From NCBI GenBank assembly GCA_050084515.1, contig CM114273.1, forward strand, positions 30,876,001 to 30,940,000: a stretch of DNA of 64,000 nucleotides, read 5' to 3'. Numbering within the stretch: position 1 is the stretch's first letter; each line of letters begins with the position of its first letter. The position numbers were made by a program, and so were the translations under genes. Shown one piece after another: positions 1 to 11,173 of this stretch. The stretch comes from Blasia pusilla. Taxonomy: Eukaryota; Marchantiophyta; Marchantiopsida; Blasiales. The notes beneath the pieces were generated by a model. It made no database searches, was not told the DNA's origin, and was given only the letters and a program-made list of their open reading frames with translations.

Positions 1-160
1 ATATCAAGTTTCCTTCATGTTCTAGTCCTGTCAAATCTCTTTTGAGAATGCTTGAATAGACAATGCTACTTTGTACCTACTTTCAAGATTTGTTGCATAT
101 TCATTAATTTATTCATATTTTTTTCTCACATGATATTAGAGCAAAGGGTTTTCTATGATT

Positions 161-375
161 TTTTATCGGGCAATCTATTGTGTGTGAATTGTTTTAAGAT
201 ATGACTACTTCTCTATCAATTTTTGCTCATCCTCTTTCATTGGGCATGTTTAGGAAAGATATGACTACTTCTCTATCAATTTTTGCCTTTACCCAATGAA
301 AGAGGATGAGCAAAAATTGATAGAGAAGTAGTCATGTCTTAAAAAAATTCATACACAATAGATTGCCCGATAAAA
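161..375. repeat. Long near-perfect inverted repeat (84-bp arms)
   Basis: Arms at 161-244 and 292-375 are reverse complements with about three mismatches, separated by a 47-bp spacer. The spacer (256-286) carries an extra direct copy of 31 bp that also lies in the left arm at 196-226, offset by exactly 60 bp. Transcription would give a long hairpin. No transposase or terminal motif was recognised. It lies just upstream of copia gag remains. Confidence 0.9.
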
Positions 376-479
376 TGCTTGGAGGAAAAATCCTTATTAA
401 ATGAGAGGATCCTCCAATCATTTGAGATTTAGGAGACAACCTTAAGGATCGATTTGAATCCATAAAATATTCTAAGCTT

Positions 480-1130
480 TGCAGCTAAGTTTTCATTTAT
501 TGATATTAATCCTCTAATTTTGCTAGTGTGGAAATCTATAAATATTGATGCCTTATATATTATTATCATGATTATAATTGATTCTATCATAAATCTCATC
601 CAATATATGGCCACCATTATTGAGATATGGAATACTCTTGATAATTCTCATGAAACTAGGAATGGGACTTGGATTGAAATTTTTTCGAATCAACTTATAT
701 CAAAGAATCTTTTAGAAAGAGGAACCGTACATAAATTCTTGACCTTGACTAGGATGAAAAATCTTTAAGACTGCATGGCATCGATGGAACTTTTGAAATC
801 AAGTGAAGACTTGGCTCATCATTGAATAAGGATTTTGCCTCCAAGCTATAATAGTTTGGTTAATGTTGACTATTCAAACAAGATCCACGTCATTGACCTT
901 TGGAAAAATCAGTATTATGGTGGTAGAAGAGGAAATTTGCTTCAAAGCTAGACATGGAATAATAACATATTCATTTACTATCAATATACACAAAGAAAGG
1001 AATTCAAATTTTCTTTCATATATTAGGAAGAAATTTCCAAAGAATACTTCTATTAAGGTAAGATAAGTCATCTCATCTAGGATTGTAGGGAGAGGAGTCA
1101 GGATGAGAAGATGGGTAGGTTAAACCCTTG
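480..1130 (+). pseudogene. Ty1/copia gag remnant
   Basis: Broken plus-strand reading frames show the spacing of a copia-type gag: an IWNTLDN stretch near 630, an LPPSYNSLV motif near 840-865 (the LP.SY..LV signature of copia gag), and a basic region near 1020-1080 where a zinc knuckle would be expected but is not intact. Several in-frame stops and frame changes separate these pieces. It is read together with the downstream protease/pre-integrase traces as the 5' half of one old element. The assignment rests on motif order only. Confidence 0.5.
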
Positions 1131-1284
1131 GAAGGAGTCTTGAAATTTTGTACAAATTGAAGAATATGAGGTAGATGAACGGGTAGAAATCCAAGAGTTT
1201 TGCACAAAAATAGAACACTCTACTAAGCCTAAGAGTGAAGATGCAAGGATACTCAATAGTGAAGCATTTATGCTTATGCCTAAT

Positions 1285-1800
1285 TTAGAAGTGTTGGCAT
1301 ACCTCCTTACAATCCCTCGAGAAGTCCATTATTGTTAGTGTTGGAAATAATGCAAAGTACGCAATAGAAGACAAGGATCCAATTTCTTTAGTCTCACATA
1401 AATGAGACAAAAATAAATAAAATTGAATTATACATATCAAATTTGAAGTGAAGCTTGCTTTTAATTGCAATATTATGCAACTGCAACTTAAAAGTTTGAT
1501 TCATAAAATCTAGAGTAGTTATTAAGAATTCCAAGATAAGAGTTATAAAGTAGTGGGAGGAGGTATTCGACGTGAAAGATCTACAAGTTGTAAGCTTTCA
1601 TGACAAGTGTAGGTACAATTCTTGCTACTAGTAAGATATGGCATGAGATATTTAGTTACTTAAGTTTTTCTCTACTTAATCAAATGAGCAAATCTAGGAT
1701 GGTCATTGACTTACCAATATTTTTAACACTAATTTCGGCATTCTTGGTCAATTAAAAAAAATTTGGGTGTCCGAATTTCTTGAAGTCATGCTTACAAGTA
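1285..1800 (+). pseudogene. Ty1/copia protease to GAG-pre-integrase remnant
   Basis: At 1639-1700 the plus strand encodes WHEIFSYLSFSLLNQMSK, which follows the WHRRLGH...L..M pattern of the copia GAG-pre-integrase domain but has lost the zinc-binding histidine order. Upstream, near 1330-1380, a VSVGNNAKYAIEDKD stretch resembles the segment after the protease active site. Stops interrupt every frame, so this is a dead copy. It continues the gag remnant at 480-1130, and integrase and RT do not follow here. Confidence 0.5.
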
Positions 1801-2270
1801 AAATAAGGACTTAAGTCCATTAAACCTGACTAAGGCATCAAGTTCTTTTGCACCAATCCAGTCTCTTTTAGTCGTCAACAACCTATATAGTAGGATCTTG
1901 AAGTTAAGATGTTTAGAATGTTGTTGACAGTGTTTATTTTTCTCTTTTCTTTGGAAATCTTGGGAGAGCAAAGGCTACCGTGTGATGTGGTTGAAGTCGT
2001 CATAGACCCGTCAGAGCAATGTTTGCAAGAGAAACTAGATTATTTCACAACTTCACAGTAATGGAGGCAGCGGACGATTGAAATCAGAGCTTAAGACCTA
2101 ATTCCAAAACATTCTCATGTAAAAAACAAATATTGGCCTCATGGACCCTCTGCCCCATTCCCCCATCCACAAAGAATCTGTGAAGTCTTGCTGGCGATAG
2201 GCTTGCTATTGCCCGCTGAAGGAGTTGTTCCAGCTTTGGAAGACATCCTACAAACATTTCTACAACATTT
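1801..2270. other. No gene recognised
   Basis: Nothing coding can be supported here. The last part (from about 2215) grades into degenerate copies of the satellite that follows. Confidence 0.5.
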
Positions 2271-3210
2271 GGAACTATAGTTCCACTAGAAGGTTATTGA
2301 AGGGCGGTTCCAAATTAAATGAACTCGGAAGTATTTGGTTTCTACCGCTCAAGATAGCCCTAAAGTTGACAAAGGAATGTGCTGGTTCAGCCTTGGAGAA
2401 GCTCCCGCCGAGTGCCAAAATCAGATCTTAAGTGCCAATTCAAAAGCATTCGGAACTCTAGTTCCAAATGATCTCGAAGACCCCGGCCTCCCTATCATGA
2501 AAGAATCTGGAACGTTCCCTTGGCAGTAGACCAACTATTTCTGATGGAAGGAGCTCTTCCGGAGCTGCAACAACACGTACCACCAATTAAAGGACATTCA
2601 GAACTATAGTTCCAATAGAAGTTATATTTCACTTACCGGACGCCTTCTATAACCAAAATTGGATCTTAGGATCCAATTGGACTTAGACTAAGTATGGCTC
2701 TAAATGATGTTCAGCATGCGCAGTAGTTTGGGACAAATCATGAACCTAGGTTTTGATTCTAAATTTGTTGCCGACCCATTGGGATCTTAGGAGCATGCCA
2801 TTCAGAACTACAGTTCCAATCGAGGATGGGGATTTCTCTTTACCAGACGCCTTCTATGGAGGGAATTGGATCTTAGGATCCAATTGGACTCAGACTAAGT
2901 ATGGCTCTAAATAACATTCAATATGTTCAGAAGTTTAGGACACAATTAGAATTTAGGTTCCGTTAGGACATTTATTGCCGACTTATTGGGATCTTAGGGG
3001 CAGGCCATTCGGAACTACAATTCCAATCGAGGATGGGTATTTCCCTTTACCGGATGCCATCTACGCCAGGAATTGGATCTTAGGATCCAATTGGACTTAA
3101 ACTAAGTTTGGCTCCAAATAACGTTCATCGGGTGCAGCAATTTGGGACACAATCATAACTAAGGTTCTAATTCTACATTTTTTGCCGACCTATTGGGATC
3201 TAAGGAGCAG
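2271..3210. repeat. Palindrome-bearing ~205-bp satellite, left part
   Basis: Tandem units are marked by a 14-bp box of the type GGAACTATAGTTCC at 2271, 2452, 2600, 2804 and 3011 (spacings 181, 148, 204, 207). Each well-preserved unit also carries a second inverted repeat, AATTGGATC-TTAG-GATCCAATT, and the string TTGGGATCT. The first units are degenerate or shortened. The array stops at 3210, where the GC-rich TIR element is inserted, and resumes at 11174. Confidence 0.9.
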
Positions 3211-3488
3211 GCAAGATTGCATACGGACATGTCCATGTCCGCGGACTTATGTCCGTCCTATGGACAGACATGTTCGTGCGGCCCTGGATACCCAAATGTG
3301 GGGCCTGCACCCAAGCCCGCACCCGCACCCGAGCCCGCCTGCAGCCCGTAACTTGGCCTAGGGCGGGCTTGCTGCAGGCTCGAGGCCCGCCCTAAGCCTT
3401 CGCCTACCCGCTTGGAACCCTCACGTGCTCGCGCCTTGCCCGCGTCTGCCTGTCCAGAGTCCTGCGTCCAATCAACTTTGAGCCCGCA

Positions 3489-4513
3489 TGTCGCGACCCT
3501 CATAACCAAACAACACCGAATACGCGCCAAGCGAAACATCAGAACTCAAAGGAACTCACGCCGCGAGGTTTGCGCTTTGGAGAGGCGTTTGGTAGAGTCT
3601 CTTGGAAAAAGTCTAAGAGACGAAACGCGGAACAGAGTTGTGCGTTTCATGCGTTAGTGGTCGCGACCAGGAAACCTAGACCAAACGCGAGCCGAGACTT
3701 GAGATGAGTTGAGTCTTGGAGGTTGGTTGCCAAAGAGGTGAGAACCAGTTTGGAACATGACTAGCGTTTGGGAGAATCTGACTGTGTTTAGGACCATAAC
3801 GTGGAGCTCCGAGATGCGTTCGGGACAAGTAAGGGCGCGTTGGAAAGCTGATCTTGAGACGCTTCCAACGCACCAAAGATCTCAGCAAACGCATGAGTAC
3901 AGGCTGAGATATTGGCCGAAAACGATTCAGAGAGCAATCGGGTTGAGGGCCAATTGGAAGGGCCCGGGTGTCTTTCCCTAAATGTAGGGGGCCCCCAGAG
4001 ATCCCCAGAAGTACTAGTAAGGGGAGTACCTTCTCTGAGATGTCTCGGGAAACGAAACCCCACTTTGGCGCCAAACGGCGTTTCAGAGGCACGGATGAAA
4101 CGGGAGTTTGGCGCGAAACCCAAACCCAAACCTGATCCAAGGGAGTGGACTTTTACGCCACACTTGGATTCCAACCGAGATTCACCGTGCGAGTCTTGGT
4201 GAGGAACTCATTGGATGTTCATCGGACAGCTTGGAACCGCTAGCGCGAAACGCCGTTTCAGGTTCCTGAACCAACCAGAAAGTCTGTCCCAAGTCTTTCG
4301 AGACTTGCCCGTGTTGGAAACCGCGAAACTAGGAAGGTTGAGCTTGAAGAGAGAGTCCGAGACGAGAACTCGGAAAGTAATCCCGCTGATTGATCCAAGA
4401 CCCGACTAACCGGAAGCGTGTTTGGATGCAGATCAGCGTTGAGAGCGTGACCTACTGAACGCACGCTTCCGCAACAAACAAGATTAACGTTCAGGAGAGT
4501 AGGCGCCACGACA
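3489..4513 (+). repeat. 5' LTR of chromodomain gypsy element
   Basis: 1,025 bp, TGTCG...CGACA. The first ~455 bp are identical to the 3' LTR. The remaining differences are mostly one- or two-base length changes in G or C runs (for example around 3950-4000 and 4070-4100). Confidence 0.95.
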
Positions 4514-4515
4514 CG

Positions 4516-4533
4516 TGGTATCAAAGCAATTCC
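4516..4533 (+). other. Primer binding site
   Basis: TGGTATCAAAGCAATTCC begins two bases after the 5' LTR and matches the usual plant initiator tRNA-Met primer site (TGGTATCAGAGC) with one difference in the first 12 bases. Confidence 0.85.
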
Positions 4534-4573
4534 TTGATGAGCGTGAACTTGGGGTCGTTGAAGATCTGGGTGT

Positions 4574-5845
4574 TTGGGAGAACTCAAGGTAGCCGGAAGA
4601 CCGCGACGCCGAGGAGGAACGCAAGAGGCGAGGAGGAGATCTGAGAAAAGCGACGACTCGCAAATGGCGACCAAGGGCGAAGAACCGAGGAAACCGCGAG
4701 TCAAAGCAAAAAAGCCAAGAGACGAATCAATGACGGACCGAGAGCCGGAGGTGGAATTTGCGACTCGAAGTGCGAGTCCCAGACATGAGGATGGTCCAAC
4801 CGAAAATCTTTCCGCGGGACCTTCGGGTCCAAACTTAAACGATCCGGCCTTTTATACCCAAATGATGGGATTGATGAAGGTGATGGCGGATGGATGGTGA
4901 ACAGAGCAAGGTGATCTCGAATTCAAGTCAAATGGAGCCTCTAGTTCTGGCAAGAAGCTTTGTAAGACTAATTTGCCAACGCCATTCACAGGAATGGGGC
5001 GTTCTTGAAAGTGAGCGAAGTTTCTAACGGAACTCGAACTCTATTTCAAGCGCAAAAGGCAGATGAACAAGACAAGGTGATGAAGCGGTCACGTTTCGAA
5101 GGATCACGCTCTCCATTGGTGGACGGCTCACCGGAAAGAACATCTAGGTCGGGAAAACGTTGAGTTGGGAAGATTTCAAGGAGTTGATTGGGAACCGATT
5201 CACTCCGGAATATCGGAGTACCGCGATGGCATGGAGGTGATGAGGTTGCGCCAGAGAGGATCACTTGGCGCTTATGTGCGAGAGTTTAGTGCGCTCATGA
5301 GTGCACTTTCCACGGATGAACATACTAAAAGGTGATCTTCCTAAGTGGACTCAAACCGAGTGCCGAAGGCTCTCTTTCGTATGCCTCACATCCCCAGACG
5401 CGCGGACCTCTTGAGACTAGCCGAGCGGATTGGGGACGATGAAGTCAACAACACCAAACCCTTTGAGACAAAAAGTTTTTCTAAGTTACAGAAGAATAAA
5501 GGGACATCCAAGAGGGTTTGGAATGGGGGTGAGCGTGACCACGGAGGGTCTCTCGCCCCAGCGGCGAAACGAGTGGAACTCAACGCGAAGCCGAAGGGGC
5601 CGCCGTTTACGAAGTCAACGAATGCCAAAGTGATTTGTTATAATTGTGGCGAACCCGGGCATATGGCTAAGGAATGTGTGAGGCCCAAGGTTAGTAAACC
5701 GAGTATGATTGCGTTTGCCGCTAAGCATTTATCGGAGGGAGATCTAGATACATCTCTACAAGTCACCAAGAGGACGCCCAATTTGGTTTACCTAGGATCC
5801 AAGATCGCTAATCGCGATGTGATGTTGCTCGTTGATACAGTGTAG
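4574..5845 (+). pseudogene. gag of chromodomain gypsy element (frameshifted)
   Basis: Gag is spread over several frames. The N-terminal piece (4574-4900) is charged and rich in Arg/Lys/Glu. Near 4975-5235 come LPTPFTG, ELELYF and LSWEDFKELIGNRF, the typical gypsy capsid pattern. Near 5240-5430 follows a segment ending in ...LRLAERIGDDE. A zinc knuckle CYNCGEPGHMAKEC (CX2CX4HX4C) is intact at about 5636-5680. Multiple frame changes separate these blocks. The role in an active copy is capsid formation and RNA packaging; this copy cannot make a full Gag. Confidence 0.85.
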
Positions 5846-7664
5846 CACTCATTCTTGAGTCCAAGAATCGTAAAAACGTTGGGATTGCCAACCACCAAAG
5901 CGAATGAACCCATTAGGTAGGATTCGGGAGGAAAATCCCACGGACATCAGATCTGGTTTTAGGGCTAGTTGTGAGATGCGGAGTATTTGAGTTGAAGGAG
6001 AATTTTCTGATTTGTAGATGGACGGTATCGCGGAGTCTTGGGGAACACGTTCTTGGATGCGTATGAGGTGGAACGAGGCGGAGACCTTTGAGGTTAAGCG
6101 TCTTGGTTAACGGCAAACGGACGGACGTCAGATTGGTTCGTGAGGTGCCTAGAAAGACGGAGTTGGTGAACGCCATCACGAGGACGAGTTTGTCCGAGTT
6201 AGAGGAAGGATTCCTTTGCTTGATGAGACGAGTAGAGGATGATGCAAGCGCTAGATGCAGAGATCAGAACTCAGCTTCAAGGGAGATCCCTGAAACACTC
6301 AAGAGAGTTGTGAAAGAATTTGAAGATGTGTTGACTAAGGAGCTTCCGACTGAGTTGCCACCACATAGGGCGGTTGATCATAAGATTGAGGTGATACCAG
6401 GATCTCAACCACCTTCAAAGGCACCATACAGGTTGAATCAAGAGGAACTTGCTGAGTTGAAGAAACAGTTGGGTGAACTCCTAGAGAGGGGTTACATCCG
6501 AACGAGCAAGTCACCTTATGGGGCGCCCGTCCTCTTTGTCAAGAAGAAGGATGGGAAGTTGAGACTGTGTTGATTATCGGGCGCTGAATAAAGTGACGGT
6601 AAGGAATAACTATCCTCTACCGAGGATGGATGACCTCTTTGATCGATTGTCGGGTGCCAAGTATTTCAGCCGGATTGACCTGAAATCAGGATATTATCAG
6701 ATTCGGATTGCCGAGGCGGATGTAGAGAAGACTGCCTGTAGGACGAGATACGGTTCGTTCGAGTTTGTAGTAATGCCTTTCGGTCTTTGTAATGCGCCTC
6801 CGACGTTTACCACTTTGATGAACTCCATCTTTCACAAGGAGACGGATGAGTTTGTGATCATCTATATAGATGACATACTCATCTATTCGAAAACACTAGA
6901 AGAGCACGCTCGACATTTGAAGACGGTGTTTGAGAAACTTAGGGCGAACAAGCTGTATGCGAATGCGGATAAGAGTGAGTTCGGTTTGACGAAGATCAAG
7001 TTCTTGGGACATGTGGTCATGCGGATGGAGTGAGTCGGACATGGAAAAGGTGAGCGCGATTGCGAATGGGAACCGCCTTCCACGGTGAAGGGATGCGAAG
7101 GTTCATCGGAGCTGTCCAGTTTTACGGACATACGTGAAGAATTTTTCGGGCATAGTGAAACCTCTCACGGATTGGACCGCAAAGTTTTCCAATACTACAT
7201 GGACCGAGGAAGTGGATAAAGCGTTCAATCGAGTCAAAGAGATCCTCTCGCAGGTACCAGTTCTGAAATTGCCGGAGTTTGAACAACCGTTCGAGGTGCA
7301 CACGGATGCTAGTGATTTCGCGATTGCAGGAATGTTGGTGCAAAAAGGAGACCAGAGCATACGAAAGCAAGAAGTGACCGACACCGAAAGGAGATGGCCT
7401 ACTCATGAGAAAGAGTTGTTTGCGGTGGTTCATTGCTTGAGGAAGTGGCGTCACTATTTGGGACTTCACAGGACTCGAGTATTCACCGATAACATATCGC
7501 TCAAGTATTTTGAGACCCAGGATCGCGTGACGCCAAAACAACTTCGGTGGCATGATACCTTGGCGTTGATGAATGTGGAGCTAATCCACAAGCCGGGAAG
7601 GACAATGTCATTCCAGATCGTTAAGTCGCAGGATGAACACATGCCATCGCGACACAAGTGTTAA
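5740..7664 (+). pseudogene. Protease, reverse transcriptase and RNase H of chromodomain gypsy element
   Basis: The protease active-site region at about 5830-5860 reads LLVDTV followed by a stop and HSFLSP, so the catalytic DTG context is destroyed. RT starts near 6340. The frame breaks at about 6566-6572, just after KLRLC, and resumes with YRALNKVT. The catalytic YIDDILIYS is intact at about 6865-6890. RNase H (7134-7664) shows HTDASDFAIAGMLVQ, THEKELFAVV and VFTDN. A further frame change lies near 7030-7130. Known family role: copying element RNA into DNA and degrading the template. Confidence 0.9.
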
Positions 7665-7722
7665 GAGCAATGTTCCTAATGAAACAGACTGGAAAGAAGG
7701 ATTCGTGAAGGATACATGAAGG

Positions 7723-9141
7723 ATGAGCAAGCGAGGAGTACCTTGGGAAGTTAAAGCGGGCGAGAAGGTGGCCAATCTGAGTTTGAGACACGGCTTGCTA
7801 AGGTTTAAGCAGCAGCAGATCTATGTAGGCCAAGGCAAGCTACGGACCAAGGTGTTTGTGGAATGTCATGATGGACCTTTGGCGGGACACAAAGGGGAGA
7901 AATCCACTCTTCTTTGTTTTTGTCTAAGAGGTTCTTCGGCCCAACATGAAGGAAGATGTTGCTCAATATGTGAAAACATGCGTGACTGCCAGCGAACGCG
8001 TGTCTTATGCGAAGAAACAAGGTTTACTTCATCCTTTGCCAATCCCGGAGGGGCCTTGCAAAGCATTAGCATGGATTTCATTACGAGTCTTCCGAATCCG
8101 AGGGATACAACGCTATACTTGTGATAGTTGATCGGTTTAGCAAGTTGGGGAGGTTTGTGCCGACGAGAGAGTCTACGACGGCCTCACGCGACTTCCGACT
8201 ATTCCTGGATGGTTGGTGGCGTCGCCACGGATTGCCTAGGAGCATTATGTCCGATCGGGATCCGAAGTTTACCAAAGTGCCTTTTGAAACATCTATTCAG
8301 GAGGTTCCGGACCAAACTCGGCTTTAGTACGGCCCTCCATCCTCAAACGGATGGGCAAACGGAAAAAGTAAACTCGGTCGAAACCAATACTTACGGAATT
8401 ACGTGAGTGCGGACCAAAGAGATTGGGCCAAGTGGTTAAGTATGGTGAGTATTGTTACAACTCGACTAAGCATTTCGCAACCGAGAATCTCCGTTTTTTC
8501 CGGGCGTATCAAAGAGAACCAGAAGGGCCTCTTGACTTAGCTCTTTCGAAGGGCAATACATCGACACACACTCGTCAAGCAACGGCGGAATGTTTGTTAG
8601 TGGAAATGCAGGAACGACAAGAGCGAGCGAGAGAAAGTCTCGCCAAGGCTCAACTAAGGTACGTAAAGCATGCTAACAAAAGTCGGCGCCATGTGAGTTT
8701 CCAAGTTGGGGAACAAGTGTGGTTGAGTGTTAAGAATCTCACTCTTCCGAAAGAATTGTCTGCGAAATTGTCAGCCAAGTATGCTGGACCGTATGTGATC
8801 AAGGCAAGGCCGTTTGAGGATGTGTACACGTTGGAGCTGCCAAACGAGTTCAAGATTCACCCGACTTTCCATGTGTCATTATTGAAGAAGTATCTTCAAG
8901 ACAATGTCCCGGAGCGAAGGAGGATGTTGAGACCACAACCGGTCATCGAAATGAGGAACCAGAGTTCGAGGTTGAGACTATTCTGCGTTCCAGACGTAGG
9001 GGCCACCAAGTCACGCAGTACTTGGTCAAGTGGAAAGGCTATCATGTGAAAGAGGCGACTTGGATTGCGGAGGCGGATCTAGAACATGCACAAGAAGCAT
9101 TGCGTGACTTCAGATGGATGCAAGAAAGGCACGTGCGTTAG
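7723..9141 (+). pseudogene. Integrase with C-terminal chromodomain
   Basis: Integrase pieces occur in shifting frames: a HHCC-region remnant with GPLAGHKGEKS near 7880, SMDFITSLPNPR near 8070-8100, VDRFSKLGRF near 8125-8160, and GLPRSIMSDRDPKF near 8235-8270. The C-terminal GPYVIKARP and HPTFHVSLLKKY segment is near 8780-8890. The last frame (about 8965-9141) reads QYLVKWKGYHVKEATW and continues through a helix to the stop. This is a canonical chromodomain hairpin with its aromatic positions. Chromodomains of this class bind methylated H3 and steer integration to heterochromatin. Confidence 0.9.
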
Positions 9142-9838
9142 TACATGGTGAAGCAATGGACATAACTTGTGACCGAAAGCTTGGGCCGATAACCCGTTGT
9201 AACTAGAAAGGTTTAGTTGTTGCAATAAAGAAGACATGGATTTGGAGATTCGATGCTTGTATTGTAATTTTGAGTTTGGTTTGTGCAAGGCAATGAGTAG
9301 TTCTTCATATGCTTAGGATGTAAGTCAAGGAGACCAAACAATGAGTATTTGAGGTGAGAGCTTGTATTCGAGATAAGGCATCTAGATCGGGACCAAGTGT
9401 TGAAGTACTAGCATTTGGGCTCGCCCTAACGTCGGCGGGCAGATGAGTCTGTCTTGGGGTTTGTGGTGATCTCATTCATGTTTCATGACTGAACTTAGTG
9501 ACGCGCCTAGGTGGAATACAGGTGACCCAAAAGTAGTACAAATTGGCTAGGTAGACAAAGGTTGTTTACAAATAGTGAGTGAAGTGTTAGGTTGCAGACT
9601 TAGTGAGCTTATTTTGATAGTTAGATTAGTTTGGCAGTAACTAGTCTAGGCTCATCGTAAAAAGCAGAGCTAATAAGTCTAAGTGTCTTTAAAGCGACAA
9701 ACCTAAGACTTAAGCCAAAAAGAGGAATTGCGGGTTAGCTACCAGAGCGCGATTCTGTGTTAAGGGGTCGGCTTCCCAGAACTTAACATCAATAAGGTTT
9801 GCGTTGATGAGGACATCAACCTTCTAAGGAGGGGTGAG
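9142..9838 (+). other. 3' untranslated region and polypurine tract
   Basis: About 690 bp without a supportable ORF, ending in the purine tract AAGGAGGGGTGAG (9826-9838) immediately before the 3' LTR. Confidence 0.85.
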
Positions 9839-10862
9839 TGTCGCGACCCTCATAACCAAACAACACCGAATACGCGCCAAGCGAAACATCAGAACTCAAA
9901 GGAACTCACGCCGCGAGGTTTGCGCTTTGGAGAGGCGTTTGGTAGAGTCTCTTGGAAAAAGTCTAAGAGACGAAACGCGGAACAGAGTTGTGCGTTTCAT
10001 GCGTTAGTGGTCGCGACCAGGAAACCTAGACCAAACGCGAGCCGAGACTTGAGATGAGTTGAGTCTTGGAGGTTGGTTGCCAAAGAGGTGAGAACCAGTT
10101 TGGAACATGACTAGCGTTTGGGAGAATCTGACTGTGTTTAGGACCATAACGTGGAGCTCCGAGATGCGTTCGGGACAAGTAAGGGCGCGTTGGAAAGCTG
10201 ATCTTGAGACGCTTCCAACGCACCAAAGATCTCAGCAAACGCATGAGTACAGGCTGAGATATTGGCCGAAAACGATTCAGAGAGCAATCGGGTTGAGGGG
10301 CCATTGGAAGGGCCCGGTGTCTTTCCTAAATGTAGGGGGCCCCGGAGATCCCCAGAAGTACTAGTAAGGGGAGTACCTTCTCTGAGATGTCTCGGGAAAC
10401 GAAACCCCACTTTGGGCGCCAAACGGCGGCGTTTGAGGCACGGATGAAACGGAGTTTGGCGCGAAACCCAAACCCAAACCTGATCCAAGGGAGTGGACTT
10501 TTACGCCACACTTGGATTCCAACCCGAGATTCACTGCGAGTCTTGGTGAGGAACTCATTGGATGTTCATCGGACAGTTGGAACCGCTTAGGCGCGAAACG
10601 CCGTTTCAGTTCCTGAACCAACCAGGAAAGTCTGTCCCAAGTCTTTCGAGACTTGCCCGTGTTGGAAACCGCGAAACTAGGAAGGTTGAGCTTGAAGAGA
10701 GAGTCCGAGACGAGAACTCGGAAAGTAATCCCGCTGATTGATCCAAGACCCGACTAACCGAAGTGCGTGTTTGGATGCAGATCAGCGTTGAGAGCGTGAC
10801 CTACTGAACGCACGCTTCCGCAACAAACAAGATTAACGTTCAAGGAGAGTAGGCGCACGACA
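9839..10862 (+). repeat. 3' LTR of chromodomain gypsy element
   Basis: 1,024 bp, TGTCG...CGACA, nearly identical to 3489-4513 apart from short indels concentrated after the first ~455 bp. Confidence 0.95.
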
Positions 10863-11173
10863 CCGTACCTGCCATCCTGAGCCCGTGCCTGCCCGTTGAA
10901 AGCTCATGCCTCAAGCCTACACTTGCCCACACACCTTGAGTCCGCACCTCCCCGCTTGGAGCCCGCGCTTGCCCGCCCGAGCCCGCACCTGCCCGCTCGA
11001 GTCCGCGCCTCCCTGCTTGCCTTGAAAGCCCGCACTTGCCCGCTTAGAGCCCGCCCTACGGGCCATGCAACGGATGCAAGCTCTGTGAGCCCGAGTCTAA
11101 GTGGGGGGCTCAAAGCGGGCTTGGGTGCGGTCCGGGCATGTCCGAGGACATGTTTGTTTCCGTGCAACCTTGC

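Larger units (their letters stand above)
3489..10862 (+). mobile_element. Ty3/gypsy chromodomain LTR retrotransposon
   Basis: A structurally complete element with two LTRs of about 1,025 bp that begin TGTCG and end CGACA, a tRNA-Met-type primer binding site, a polypurine tract, and gag, protease, RT, RNase H, integrase and chromodomain in Ty3/gypsy order. The flanking pentamers CCGCA (3484-3488) and CCGTA (10863-10867) are probably a target duplication with one C-to-T change. It sits inside the GC-rich TIR element. The coding region is broken by many frameshifts although the LTRs are almost identical, so it is non-functional as read. The C-terminal chromodomain places it among chromoviruses; the exact plant lineage cannot be fixed by eye. 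Confidence 0.95.
3211..11173. mobile_element. GC-rich terminal-inverted-repeat element, split by an LTR retrotransposon
   Basis: The left half is 3211-3488 and the right half about 10868-11173; together they give an element of roughly 584 bp. The ends are inverted copies: GCAAGATTGCATACGGACAT on the left, and the complement of ...CCGTGCAACCTTGC on the right. The direct flanks GAGCAG (3205-3210) and GAGCAG (11174-11179) form a 6-bp target duplication. Removing the insertion and one duplication restores the satellite spacing to 207 bp, confirming the boundaries. The inside is rich in degenerate GCCCGCACC repeats and has no convincing ORF, so it looks non-autonomous. A second copy lies at 39084-39451. 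Confidence 0.8.

Noticed and set aside
256-286. 31-bp duplication offset by exactly 60 bp as a sequence-file artefact
   Set aside because: The flanks of the two copies differ and the inverted third copy is offset differently, so a line-copy error is not demonstrated; kept as part of the hairpin finding.
3676-4202. Overlapping ORFs of 96-154 codons on both strands
   Set aside because: They lie inside the 5' LTR, recur in the 3' LTR with different lengths because of small indels, and have no motif.
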